From positions 1 through 62,629 of the forward strand of contig NZ_JOFQ01000030.1 in the NCBI RefSeq assembly GCF_000718305.1: 62,629 nucleotides of DNA, given 5' to 3'. Made by a program: the position numbers and the translations under genes. Under the pieces are notes generated by a model. It was not told the origin of the DNA, made no database searches, and was given only the letters and a program-made list of their open reading frames with translations. The number at the start of each line of letters is the position of its first letter. The first letter of the stretch is position 1. Below, one piece after another: positions 20,683 to 29,892 of the stretch. This stretch comes from Streptomyces niger. GTDB lineage: Bacteria > Actinomycetota > Actinomycetes > Streptomycetales > Streptomycetaceae.

Positions 20683-22149
20683 CTACGGGTTGCCCGTGAG
20701 ACCACGAACCGTGGCGTAGACGTCGAGCACCGCCAGTGCCAGCGGGATGAGCGCGAGCAGCAGGGCGCTCTCCGCCAGATCCCCGAACCTTGCCCAGAAG
20801 GGTGTCAGTCCCTTCTTCGGGATGATCAGCGCGATGCCCGTGAGCAGAGCCGCCCCGGCAGCGATGGAGACCGTCAGCCACAGTGTGCGGATGCCGATCG
20901 GTCCCCGGTCGTGCTCGCTGAGGGACAGCAGGAGGTCGGCCGGGAGGTTGAGAGCAAGACCCGAGACGAGCAGTGCGAGTGCGGCGAGTCCTGCCGTGAG
21001 GGTGCAGGCGACCTGAACGGTGTAGCGGAAAAGACGCGCGCGGAGAAGCATGGCCAGGCCCGCCACCAGCGTCAGCAATTGGCCCCACGCCGAATCCGAG
21101 AATCCGAGTACGGCGGCGGAGAACACGACGACCACACAGCAGCCGCCCACCAGGCCCAGCAGGAGTTCGTGTCCGCGCCGGGCTTGTGCCGCGATCTGTT
21201 CGGCGTCGATGGGCTCGCTTCCGCCCCGGTCGGCATCGGCAGAGTCCCGTCCGATGGCGCTGCGCGGAGGGGCGTACCCGATCGGCAGTCGGGCGACCCG
21301 GGTGGACAGGCCGGGCAGGAAGGCGATGGCTCCGATGGCTCCGGTGAGGGCGACGGCCGCCGTTCCGCTCGGGCTCGCCCCGGTGAGGATCTGACAGAAG
21401 CTCGCCAAGGTACCGACCGCAGCGGCGAAAACCACGGAGACGAACGGAGCGTCACCCGCCGGCATGGCGGCCGTCATGATGACGAAGACGATCAGGACCG
21501 CGGCACAGCCGAGGAGGAACTGGAGCCTGCCGAACCCCTCACCGGCGTCCGGCGCGAGGACACCTCCGCCGGCGAGCAGAACGTGCGGGATCGCGGACAG
21601 TCCGAGAGCGACGGCAGAGGCCGGGTCGTCGTAGACCCGGGCACGTGCGATGGCCAGGGCCGCAAGGAGCAAGCCTGCGGCACCTGCGATGATTCCAGGA
21701 AGCCCGCGCATGTCGTGCCGTACGGGATCGGCGAACCAGAGGACGCCGGCCATCAGGAAGAGCAGTACCGCTCCACCGATCAAGCCGAAGGCGTGGAGGA
21801 ACCGGCCGTCCCACAGAGTCCGGTCCCGTGACACGGCGGATGCCACCGCATCGGACACATCGTCATACACGGCCGGCGGCAGTGACTCGGCAAAGGGACG
21901 CAGCGACAGCAGGTCACCGTCCAGCACTCGCTGCGCCGCAAGTGAGCGAGCGCCGTCAAGGACGGTGCCGTCACGCCGCACCAAGTAATAACCCGTCGGG
22001 GCGCCTTCCGGAGTTACCTGCCCGGTCAGCCGAAGCAGTTCTGGATACAGGTCGGCGATACAGATGTCATCCGGAAGGGCTACATCGATCCGGCCGTCGG
22101 GCGCGACGACCGTAACTCGACAGAAGCCGGTCGTAGTAGTCGAAATCAC
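20683..22149 (-). CDS. eccD: Type VII secretion integral membrane protein EccD
   Basis: 488 residues. The first 85 or so residues form a YukD/ubiquitin-like domain (VTVVAPDGRIDVALPDD, YYLVRRDGTVLD). The rest is about eleven transmembrane helices from residue 118 to the C-terminus, the standard EccD plan. EccD forms the membrane-spanning channel vestibule of the ESX complex. The start is a GTG with AAGGAGAGG upstream. Divergent from eccC with 165 bp between starts, followed on its own strand by the four kinase-like genes. Confidence 0.92.
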   Translation of the reverse strand: MISTTTTGFCRVTVVAPDGRIDVALPDDICIADLYPELLRLTGQVTPEGAPTGYYLVRRDGTVLDGARSLAAQRVLDGDLLSLRPFAESLPPAVYDDVSDAVASAVSRDRTLWDGRFLHAFGLIGGAVLLFLMAGVLWFADPVRHDMRGLPGIIAGAAGLLLAALAIARARVYDDPASAVALGLSAIPHVLLAGGGVLAPDAGEGFGRLQFLLGCAAVLIVFVIMTAAMPAGDAPFVSVVFAAAVGTLASFCQILTGASPSGTAAVALTGAIGAIAFLPGLSTRVARLPIGYAPPRSAIGRDSADADRGGSEPIDAEQIAAQARRGHELLLGLVGGCCVVVVFSAAVLGFSDSAWGQLLTLVAGLAMLLRARLFRYTVQVACTLTAGLAALALLVSGLALNLPADLLLSLSEHDRGPIGIRTLWLTVSIAAGAALLTGIALIIPKKGLTPFWARFGDLAESALLLALIPLALAVLDVYATVRGLTGNP

Positions 22150-22314
22150 CTAATGCGGCCTCTCCTTGGCACTCGCTCTCACTGCGAGCCGTCACCCTAC
22201 CCGCCGCGCAATACGCGACGGACCCGTAGGATCATCCGTCGGGTGATTCAAGCGCCGCCACGGGGGCGCCGGTATCCGCTGTTAACCACCCCATGCCTAG
22301 GGATTGATACGCCG
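22150..22314. promoter_or_regulatory. Divergent eccD / eccC promoter region
   Basis: 165 bp between the GTG starts of eccD (leftward) and eccC (rightward). It must hold both promoters, which would couple the channel and motor genes. Specific boxes are not evident. Confidence 0.5.
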
Positions 22315-25300
22315 GTGAGTCAGATCGTCGTGAAACGTCCGCCTCGGGCATTTCCGCCCGAAGTAGCCGTGGATGAGCTGCGCCTGGAACCCCCTCCCGA
22401 ACTCCCGCGCGGACAGCAGGACGGCATGGCCATGCAGCTGTTGCCGATGCTGGGCATGGGCTCGTCCGTGGTGTTCTTCTTCGTTCCGACCGCACCGCCG
22501 TTCATGCGGATCATGGGTGTTCTGATGCTCATGTCGACGGCGGCGATGACGATCGCGCAGATCGTCCGCCATCGCAAAGGCACGCAGGGCGAAGAGGCAC
22601 AAGCACGCCGCGATTACCTCAAATACCTGGCACAGACGCGTCGGCAGGTCCGGCGTACAGCACGGGCTCAGCGAGATGCTCAGTTCTATGTGCATCCGCA
22701 TCCCGACCAATTGTGGGCACTGGTCGCAGAAGGCAGCCGACTGTGGGAACGGCGGGTCTCGGACGACGACTTCGGACAGGTCCGGATCGGGCTGGGGCCG
22801 CAGCAATTGTGGACACCACTGGTGGCGCCGGACACGGCCCCTGTGGAAGAGCTGGAACCGCTGTGCGCGGGGGCCATGCAGCGATTCCTGGCTTCACACA
22901 GTTCGCTCGACAACTTGCCCATGGCCATATCTCTGCGTGCCTTCTACCACCTGACCGTATCCGGCGAACCGGAGTCGGTTCTGGGAGCCGCACGGTCAAT
23001 GGTGGCCGGCCTCGTCGCGTTGCATTCTCCCGACGACCTCATGGTCGCCGTCGTGACGGCACCCAGCGCAGCCGCGGACTGGGACTGGATCAAGTGGCTG
23101 CCCCACGCGCAAATCCCGGGAACGACGGACGGCGCAGGCACGAAGCGTCTGTTCAGCGATGATCTCGGTGAAATCGAGGAACTTCTCGACAACCGGTTGG
23201 AGGGTCGTTCCCGATTCAACCGGGACGCCCAACCGGTGCTGGAGCAGCCGCACCTGATCGTTGTCCTGGACGAAGGAGCTGTGCCACCGGACGCTCTCCT
23301 CGCCTCTCCCGAGGGACTTCAGGGCGTCACCGTGCTCGAGATCGTGCGCGGTGAGCTCGGTTCCGCGCGCGGCGGCCTTTCCCTCGTCGTGCACCCCGGC
23401 CGGCTGCAGGTGGAGTCGGCATCCGCCGTCTACGAGGGAGTCCCCGACTCCCTTTCCCTGCCGGCCGCCGAGGCGTTGGGCCGGCAGCTCGCGCCGCTTC
23501 GTGTGAGCACCGCCAGCGACGACGAGGAACCACTCCTCTCCAACCTCGAATTCACCGACCTGCTGGGGCTCGGGGACGCGGCATCAGTGGGCCCCGCCAC
23601 GACCTGGCGGCCCAGACCGACGGCAGAGCGCCTCCGTGTACCCATCGGAGTCGGCGAAAACGGCGCACCCGTGATGCTCGACCTCAAGGAAGCAGCGCAG
23701 GAGGGCATGGGGCCCCACGGCCTGTGTGTGGGAGCAACCGGATCGGGCAAGTCCGAGCTCCTGCGCACCCTGGTCCTCGGCCTCGCCGTCACCCATTCAT
23801 CCGAAAGCCTGAATTTCGTACTCGCCGACTTCAAAGGCGGCGCGACCTTCACCGGTATGGCGGAGCTGCCGCACGTAGCTGCCGTCATCACCAACCTCGC
23901 CGACGACCTGACGCTCGTCGACCGCATGCGGGACTCCATCACGGGTGAACTGCAACGCCGTCAGGAACTGCTGCGTTCCGCCGGCAACTACGCGAACGTT
24001 CACGACTACGAGAAGGCCCGGGCGGCGGGTGCCGCGCTGGAGCCCCTGGCCTCGCTCGTCATCGTCATCGACGAGTTCAGTGAGCTCCTCACCGCGAAGC
24101 CCGACTTCATCGAGATGTTCATCCAGATCGGTCGTATCGGCCGCTCGCTCGGTGTCCACCTGTTGCTGGCATCCCAGCGTCTGGAAGAGGGCCGGCTGCG
24201 AGGCCTGGACACCTACCTCTCGTACCGCATCGGTCTGCGCACCTTCTCCGCCGCCGAATCACGTACCGCCATCGGCGTCCCCGACGCCTACCACCTGCCA
24301 TCCGTTCCGGGCTCCGGCTACCTGAAGTTCGGCACCGAGGAGATGGTGCGCTTCAAAGCTGCCTACGTCTCCGGCACCTACCGGGCCGCCAGCCCCGCCA
24401 GCTCGGCCGGCGGCTCCATTCCTACCGACAGACGGCCGACGCTGTTCACTGCGGCACCCGTGCCGGTGCACTACATGGAGCCGGAGCCGGACGCCTCCCT
24501 CACCAGCCCGGCGCCCCAGGACGACGCCCTTGCCGACACCGTCCTCGACGTCATCGTGCGAGGTCTCGAAGGGCAGGGTCCGGCCGCGCATCAGGTCTGG
24601 CTCCCGCCGCTCACCGAATCGCCGTCGCTGGACCAGCTCCTGCCGCCTCTTGCGGCATCGGCCGAGCGCGGTGTGCATGCCCCGGCATTCACGGCCTCGG
24701 GCAAGCTGTGCGTACCGCTCGGCCTCGTGGACAAACCATTCGAGCAGAAGCGCGACGTCCTCTACCGGGACTTCTCCGGCGCAGCCGGCCACATGCTGGT
24801 CGTCGGCGGCCCCCGCTCCGGCAAGTCCACCTTCCTCCGCTCACTCATCGGCGGATTCGCCCTGACCCATACACCGCACGAAGTGCAGTTCTACGGCTTG
24901 GACTTCGGTGGCGGCGGAATGGTCGCGATCGAGGGGCTCCCGCATGTGGGCGGCGTCGCGTCCCGTCTCGACGCCGAGAAGGTGCGCCGCACCGTCGCCG
25001 AGGTCGCAGGCATTCTGAACCGACGCGAGGAGTTCTTCCGCGACCACGGCATCGATTCCATCGGCACCTATCGTCAACTCCGCGCCAAGGGACAACTGCC
25101 CGACGAAGCATGGGGCGACGTCTTCCTCGTCCTCGATGGGTGGCAGGCCTTCAAGACCGACTACGAGGCCCTCGAACCGATCGTAACGGACATCGCCGCC
25201 CGCGGACTCGGCCTGGGTGTCCATCTGATCATCACGGTCTCCCGCTACATGGAGATGCGGCCCTCGCTCAAGGATCAAATCCTCAGCCGCCTGGAACTGC

Positions 25301-26274
25301 GGCTCGGCGACCCCATGGACTCCGAACTCGACCGCAAAATTGCCAAGAACGTCCCCGTTGGCGCTCCGGGCCGGGGCCTGACGGAAGAGAAACTGCACTA
25401 CCTGGGTAGCCTTCCCCGTCTCGACGCCTCCTCCGGCACCGAAGACCTTCCCGAGGCGACGGCCGCCTTCGTCAAGGCGATCACCGACAACTGGCCCGGA
25501 CCACACGCGCCTCAGGTACGCATGCTCCCCCGGACCCTCAGTGTCCGGGAACTGCCGCCGGGCAACGCTGCGCCTCAGCACGGCATCGCCATCGGTCTCG
25601 ACGAGATGAATCTGCAGCCGGTCTTCGTCAACTTCGACACCGACCCGCTCTTCGCCATCTACGGCGAGACGGAATCCGGGAAGACGGCCCTGCTCCGTCT
25701 CCTCATCAAGCAGCTCACCGAGCGGTACACGCCGGAAGAGGCGCTCTTCATCGTCGGTGACTACCGCCGCAGCCTGCTCGAATGCGTACCCGAGCCCTAC
25801 CTCGTCGGGTACGGCACCGCGCACGAAGCGTTCGAGAAGTACGTCACCGACATGAACACCCTCATCACCAGTCGTATCCCAGGGCCGGACGTCACACCGC
25901 AGCAGCTCCGCGACCGCAGCTGGTGGCGCGGCCCCCGCGCGTTCATCGTCGTGGACGACTACGACCTGGTGGCCACGTCATCCAGCAACCCGATGGCCCA
26001 ACTCGTCGACAGCCTCCCTTACACCCGGGACGCCGGCGTCAACATCATCGTGGCCCGCAGCACGGCCGGCGCCGGCCGCTCCTCGTACGAGCCATTCATC
26101 CAACGCTTCACGGAACTGGGCGCCCAAGGCGTCATCCTGTCCGGCTCCCCCAACGAGGGCGAACTCCTCGGCGGCGTCAAGGCCCGACCCCTCCCCCCGG
26201 GCCGAGGAATCTATGTCACTCGGCGCCATGGGGCTTCGCTGATTCAGACGGGGTGGGTTCCGGATGAACGCTGA
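22315..26274 (+). CDS. eccC: Type VII secretion ATPase EccC
   Basis: 1319-residue FtsK/SpoIIIE-type motor. Two N-terminal hydrophobic helices (about residues 38-85) are followed by the DUF region and three ATPase domains. Walker A motifs lie at about 473 (GATGSGKSE), 831 (GGPRSGKST) and 1117 (GETESGKTA). Walker B of domain 1 is VIVIDEF. Those of domains 2 and 3 are VLDGW and VVDDYD, lacking the canonical catalytic glutamate, as known for domains 2 and 3 of ESX EccC proteins. The GTG start (VSQIVVKRPPR) is the family N-terminus. A fused EccCa/EccCb, as in Streptomyces. Followed by a strong hairpin. Confidence 0.96.
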   Translation: MSQIVVKRPPRAFPPEVAVDELRLEPPPELPRGQQDGMAMQLLPMLGMGSSVVFFFVPTAPPFMRIMGVLMLMSTAAMTIAQIVRHRKGTQGEEAQARRDYLKYLAQTRRQVRRTARAQRDAQFYVHPHPDQLWALVAEGSRLWERRVSDDDFGQVRIGLGPQQLWTPLVAPDTAPVEELEPLCAGAMQRFLASHSSLDNLPMAISLRAFYHLTVSGEPESVLGAARSMVAGLVALHSPDDLMVAVVTAPSAAADWDWIKWLPHAQIPGTTDGAGTKRLFSDDLGEIEELLDNRLEGRSRFNRDAQPVLEQPHLIVVLDEGAVPPDALLASPEGLQGVTVLEIVRGELGSARGGLSLVVHPGRLQVESASAVYEGVPDSLSLPAAEALGRQLAPLRVSTASDDEEPLLSNLEFTDLLGLGDAASVGPATTWRPRPTAERLRVPIGVGENGAPVMLDLKEAAQEGMGPHGLCVGATGSGKSELLRTLVLGLAVTHSSESLNFVLADFKGGATFTGMAELPHVAAVITNLADDLTLVDRMRDSITGELQRRQELLRSAGNYANVHDYEKARAAGAALEPLASLVIVIDEFSELLTAKPDFIEMFIQIGRIGRSLGVHLLLASQRLEEGRLRGLDTYLSYRIGLRTFSAAESRTAIGVPDAYHLPSVPGSGYLKFGTEEMVRFKAAYVSGTYRAASPASSAGGSIPTDRRPTLFTAAPVPVHYMEPEPDASLTSPAPQDDALADTVLDVIVRGLEGQGPAAHQVWLPPLTESPSLDQLLPPLAASAERGVHAPAFTASGKLCVPLGLVDKPFEQKRDVLYRDFSGAAGHMLVVGGPRSGKSTFLRSLIGGFALTHTPHEVQFYGLDFGGGGMVAIEGLPHVGGVASRLDAEKVRRTVAEVAGILNRREEFFRDHGIDSIGTYRQLRAKGQLPDEAWGDVFLVLDGWQAFKTDYEALEPIVTDIAARGLGLGVHLIITVSRYMEMRPSLKDQILSRLELRLGDPMDSELDRKIAKNVPVGAPGRGLTEEKLHYLGSLPRLDASSGTEDLPEATAAFVKAITDNWPGPHAPQVRMLPRTLSVRELPPGNAAPQHGIAIGLDEMNLQPVFVNFDTDPLFAIYGETESGKTALLRLLIKQLTERYTPEEALFIVGDYRRSLLECVPEPYLVGYGTAHEAFEKYVTDMNTLITSRIPGPDVTPQQLRDRSWWRGPRAFIVVDDYDLVATSSSNPMAQLVDSLPYTRDAGVNIIVARSTAGAGRSSYEPFIQRFTELGAQGVILSGSPNEGELLGGVKARPLPPGRGIYVTRRHGASLIQTGWVPDER

Positions 26275-26691
26275 GGATTGTGGAGAACACTGGCGTGAGC
26301 GGGCCTCGCCTCTCGGCGAGGCCAAGCCGCCTCTCTTCAGTGCATCCCTACTAGCTGGGATCCTCGGGTCCCCGGCGCATAACCGCTTCCGCCAGGACCT
26401 CATAGCAGCGACAGTCGCGGGGCCGGCCATACCCGGCTGCCGGGACGGCAGCGGAATGGTACCTGTGACCTCGCTTGTCATGCAGCAGGGAAAGGCGGGC
26501 GGAGGCCGATCTTTCAAGCTCCAGGTTGGAATTAGGTCGCCTCCAGGCGCCGGGCCGTTAGGCTGTTCCTCACACCTATGCCGGACTCGCTTGTCTCATT
26601 ACCACAGTTAGCCCTGCGCCAGGTCATACGGGTTCCCGGCCTTAACTCCACCGGCTCACTGCCAAGTAAGGACACGCTTACAGTTGTTACG
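26275..26691. other. Intergenic region after eccC, no gene recognised
   Basis: About 417 bp between convergent genes. Apart from the eccC terminator I see no gene, tRNA or insertion sequence. Base composition is lower in GC than the flanks, marking the left border of a lower-GC stretch. A 115-codon open frame exists but has no family-like features. Confidence 0.6.
26302..26323 (+). terminator. eccC terminator hairpin
   Basis: 9-bp perfect stem GGCCTCGCC/GGCGAGGCC around a TCTC tetraloop, 27 bp after the eccC stop. Confidence 0.7.
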
Positions 26692-28179
26692 TCAGACGCT
26701 CTCGGCCCCATCTTTCACAAATGATCGCAGGGGTTCTTGGACCGTCGAACAATAGGCAAAGGCGCACCCGGCGAAAATCCCGACGATGGCTGTCAGCCAG
26801 CGCCAGAATCCGGGGATGTCCCATGTCAGTAGCGCGGCGCAGCCAATGAGCAGTGCAGCGAAGGTCAGCGCCCGGGGGTGGACGTAGAGCGGCCAGGCAG
26901 AGCGAGGATCCCAAAGCCAGAGCTTCCCCGTCGCTCGTTCCCGATCCACATCTTTCTCCACAGTCACAGGTGCCACGTCGGTCTTTTCCACGGAGATCCC
27001 CTCGGGGGCCAGTGACGTCCCATCCTGAACCGTGAGCATGCCGTGCATCACCCAGCCGTCATCGGACAGCAACGCAGCCTGGGTCTTGTTCGGCGAGAAA
27101 CGTCCTCCGCCTGTCCCACGATGCGCATCCCAATAGAGCCAGAGGTACTTACCGTTCAAGCCGTCGGGGAACTGACGCTCTGTGATGTTCAGGAGAAGGT
27201 GGACAGTCCGGGATGTGGCAGTGACCACCTTGAGGCACCGCTGTTTCCCAGAACCTCGAATCTGGATACCAGGGCCCAGACATTGCACCCTCACGACTCT
27301 GTCGGTTGACCTCAGACGCGAGAAGGAGCGGAGGCCATGGCCGTCCGACACAGCCCACACAGCGAAGCCCATACCGAAGAGACACGCAGCGACGCAGAGC
27401 CAGGCGAGCCAAAAGGGCATCGAGTCGCCACGCAGCGCAGGCTCGAGACTGCGCTCGTCTCCCGCGATGGCACCCAAGCGGGGTTGCGTAGGGGCGTAAA
27501 GCACCGAGACCCGGTCCCCAGCGCCCAATCGATTGAGGGTTTCCGTACGCACGGTGGCTCTCACCGGCGCGCCTTTCACGCCATGATCGAGCCGAACAAC
27601 CGCCGTCGCTGTGTAGTAGTCTTTGGTCCTGCTCGTATCGTGGAATTGCACGTCACTGACATTTTCGACCGGGACGCGCGCGAATTCCGCGCCAGCATCG
27701 TGAATGCGCTGCATCAATTCCGGTCGCTGCGGTGAGCCCGCCGCAAACGCGAAAAGGCCCACCAGCGCCACGAACACACCGAAACACCAACCCAGCGCAC
27801 GCCACTGCATGGGCCGTCGCGAGGGCAGCACACGGGGCATCACCGCCGGCTCCTTCACGGGCACAGCACCCGTGACTGCGACTCCCGCCATCGCCGCAGT
27901 TTCCGAAAATTCGGCGACGGCTACCGCGGGGAACGGTCGTCGCCCACCCATCCTGCGCTGATACACGACTATGGTTCCGACGCAGCAGAGCGCACAGGCT
28001 AGGACGACAAGAATACTCTTCTGCCGAAACTCCGGATCGGAGCTGAAGAGCCAGAGAGAAATTACCGAAGTCATGGCCGCTATGCACAAGGCCGCGAAGC
28101 ACGCACCTGCCCTGCGGGGTGCTGGTCCTACACGAGCGTCGACGACAGCTCCCCTCGTAACATCGTTACCCGAAGACAT
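26692..28179 (-). CDS. Polytopic membrane protein, candidate immunity partner
   Basis: About 495 residues. Two hydrophobic helices lie near the N-terminus (ACFAALCIAAMTSVISLWLF; SILVVLACALCCVGTIVVY), one after an Ala/Val-rich linker (WCFGVFVALVGLFAFAAG), one mid-protein (LAWLCVAACLFGMGFAVWAV) and two at the C-terminus. An extracytoplasmic segment with DYYTATAVVRLDHGVKG and GDRVSVLYAPTQP resembles DUF3592-type domains. The ATG at 28179 overlaps the end of the upstream WXG-type gene by 14 bp, indicating tight coupling. GC is clearly below the flanking genes. Function unknown; position directly after a putative secreted effector suggests immunity, which is inference. Confidence 0.7.
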   Translation of the reverse strand: MSSGNDVTRGAVVDARVGPAPRRAGACFAALCIAAMTSVISLWLFSSDPEFRQKSILVVLACALCCVGTIVVYQRRMGGRRPFPAVAVAEFSETAAMAGVAVTGAVPVKEPAVMPRVLPSRRPMQWRALGWCFGVFVALVGLFAFAAGSPQRPELMQRIHDAGAEFARVPVENVSDVQFHDTSRTKDYYTATAVVRLDHGVKGAPVRATVRTETLNRLGAGDRVSVLYAPTQPRLGAIAGDERSLEPALRGDSMPFWLAWLCVAACLFGMGFAVWAVSDGHGLRSFSRLRSTDRVVRVQCLGPGIQIRGSGKQRCLKVVTATSRTVHLLLNITERQFPDGLNGKYLWLYWDAHRGTGGGRFSPNKTQAALLSDDGWVMHGMLTVQDGTSLAPEGISVEKTDVAPVTVEKDVDRERATGKLWLWDPRSAWPLYVHPRALTFAALLIGCAALLTWDIPGFWRWLTAIVGIFAGCAFAYCSTVQEPLRSFVKDGAESV

Positions 28180-29311
28180 CACGGACCTCATCAGTTGCCG
28201 TTTCCTTTGGACGCGGCACTCCCTGCTCTGTCTTCGACCGACCTTCCTCGACGCTCTTGTCAACGGGGTCCCAGGTGTCCTTAGCCTCGTTCGCTGCCAC
28301 GCCTCCGGCAATGGGAACGACGGTGCCCGACGCTATGTCCATCCGGGCCTCGTGGTGCTCTGGCACCGCTCGCCAATTGTTGTCCGACGAGCCGGCCCAC
28401 CGGACGTCGTCCACAAACTTGTTCATGTCTCTTCCGATGCCCCGTGTTTCACTGCTCAAGCCGCCCGCTGCGCCACCGGCAATAGCCGTGATCGCGCTCT
28501 GCCGGAAGTCCGTTGGCTTATCCTTCAGTTGATTATCTAGAGCATCGCCGCCGACTCCCCCGACTGCGCCCCCAACCATGCCGCTGGCGAAGTTGTTAGC
28601 CCCCAGTCGCGCGGCGAGGTTGCCCGCCCCAGCACCGACAGTTGCACCGGCAACTCCGCCCGCGAGGTTGGTCTCCCACTCCGGACCTTTACCACTGAGG
28701 AGACTGGTGGCAACGCCACCAGCGGTACCGGTAGCCGTGTTCACCGCGAGCGACTCCAGCCCCTTTATGCCAGCCGTCACCCATCCAGCCGTGGAAAGGT
28801 TTTTCAAGGCACGGTAAGCCTGCGCGATAGCCTTCAACATCCGCCCCAGCTTTCCCGCTGCAGCGAGGGCCTTCTCGGCCAACATCGCGATACGTGCCGT
28901 ACCCACCGCAGCCGATACCCCCATCGTCAGGAAGGACATTCCGACGGAGATGGCGACAGATATTCCGATTTCCTTATAGATGTCGTGGATCTCGGAATTT
29001 ACCTCGCGAATCGCTTTCGCGGCATCATCAAGACCTTCGGCGGCTTCGTCGAACTGCTCGGTCATCTTGCCGACCGAAGACTTACACTCGAGCCAGTGGT
29101 CGTGGAAAGCTTCTGCGGCCTCCCCCCGCCAGGCGTGACCGACGGCCTTACTCACCTCTTTGTCCAAGGTGCTGAAAGTTTGATCAATCTGCGTCTTCAG
29201 GGTACGCCAGGCCTTGGCGGCCTTTTCCAGCTCTTCGGGCCGACCACCAGGATTAACGATCTCGATTCCGAGCTCAACGATCTCCTCGGCGACGGATTCG
29301 TCTCCACTCAT
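28166..29311 (-). CDS. WXG100-type large protein with glycine-zipper domain, putative T7SS effector
   Basis: 381 residues. Residues 25-110 form a WXG100-like helical hairpin with the turn motif WRG at 61-63. A hydrophobic helix follows at about 115-138. The middle and C-terminal parts carry dense GxxxG-type glycine zippers (about 218-257 and 278-284), a pattern seen in membrane-active toxins. The polar C-terminus (from about 290) has no enzyme motif I recognise. Starts at an ATG in ATGA overlap with the upstream small helical gene. Flanked by a mycosin gene and an overlapping membrane protein. Could be an ESX-exported, membrane-targeting effector. The function is not established. Confidence 0.72.
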   Translation of the reverse strand: MSGDESVAEEIVELGIEIVNPGGRPEELEKAAKAWRTLKTQIDQTFSTLDKEVSKAVGHAWRGEAAEAFHDHWLECKSSVGKMTEQFDEAAEGLDDAAKAIREVNSEIHDIYKEIGISVAISVGMSFLTMGVSAAVGTARIAMLAEKALAAAGKLGRMLKAIAQAYRALKNLSTAGWVTAGIKGLESLAVNTATGTAGGVATSLLSGKGPEWETNLAGGVAGATVGAGAGNLAARLGANNFASGMVGGAVGGVGGDALDNQLKDKPTDFRQSAITAIAGGAAGGLSSETRGIGRDMNKFVDDVRWAGSSDNNWRAVPEHHEARMDIASGTVVPIAGGVAANEAKDTWDPVDKSVEEGRSKTEQGVPRPKETATDEVRDVFG

Positions 29312-29643
29312 CGTTCTCCTCCCTCGTGATGCCCGAAGAGCGCTTCAACATCCTTGTCGTAGGCGTGCGTGGTCTTGGTGACTTCCCTCAAAGCGGCGCC
29401 AATTGCGTCCAAGTGGGCGTGAATTACCTTCACCGCACTGGTGACATCACTAGAATAGTCGTTGTACGCCGAGGTCACCTCCTCGGATTCGGTCAGCACA
29501 CCGAAACCATCGCTGATCACCTCTTCACCGGTATCTGCAGTGAATGCCTTGAGGTATGACGCCAAGTCATAGGAATGCGTCTCGAAGCTGCGCGCCAACT
29601 TCACCAATTCGCCATGGTTGACATGTGATACTTCGTCGGCCAC
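29308..29643 (-). CDS. Small helical protein, possible effector chaperone
   Basis: 111 residues from a GTG at 29643 with GGGAGGG just upstream; an in-frame ATG inside that ribosome site is less likely. It is predicted almost entirely helical (VSHVNHGELVKLARSFETHSYDLASYLKAF; VTSAVKVIHAHLDAIGAALREV) with no WXG turn, like small WXG100-superfamily partner proteins. Its stop overlaps the start of the WXG effector-like gene (ATGA). That is the arrangement of small partner proteins encoded before LXG effectors in Firmicutes. GC is low relative to neighbours. Family not identified with certainty. Confidence 0.65.
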   Translation of the reverse strand: MADEVSHVNHGELVKLARSFETHSYDLASYLKAFTADTGEEVISDGFGVLTESEEVTSAYNDYSSDVTSAVKVIHAHLDAIGAALREVTKTTHAYDKDVEALFGHHEGGER

Positions 29644-29755
29644 TGCATACCCTCCCATTTGACCTAAGGTTCTTGAAGCCGTCTTCTACTGTTTTCTGCC
29701 CTGAGCGTGTAATTGAGCAAGCGATCAGCCTCTAGTTGAGTAATCGAAGGTTTCT

Positions 29756-29777
29756 GGGGCCCAGCGCCGGGTGCCCC
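29756..29777 (-). terminator. Hairpin upstream of the effector cassette
   Basis: GGGGC/GCCCC arms with additional internal pairing lie between mycosin 1 and the effector cassette on the minus strand. Probably ends the mycosin transcript. Confidence 0.4.
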
Positions 29778-29892
29778 TCCACCAAGATCGCGCCCGAGTA
29801 GTCAACGAGGTGATCGTATTGGGAAGTACGCATTTGGCGTCCAAGTGAGCATGGAGGACACCATTCTCGGATAGTCGTCCTCCGTGCCCAGT

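Noticed and set aside
26275..26691. Possible insertion sequence remnant or small gene after eccC.
   Set aside because: No terminal inverted repeats, no transposase motif, and the only open frame lacks family features.
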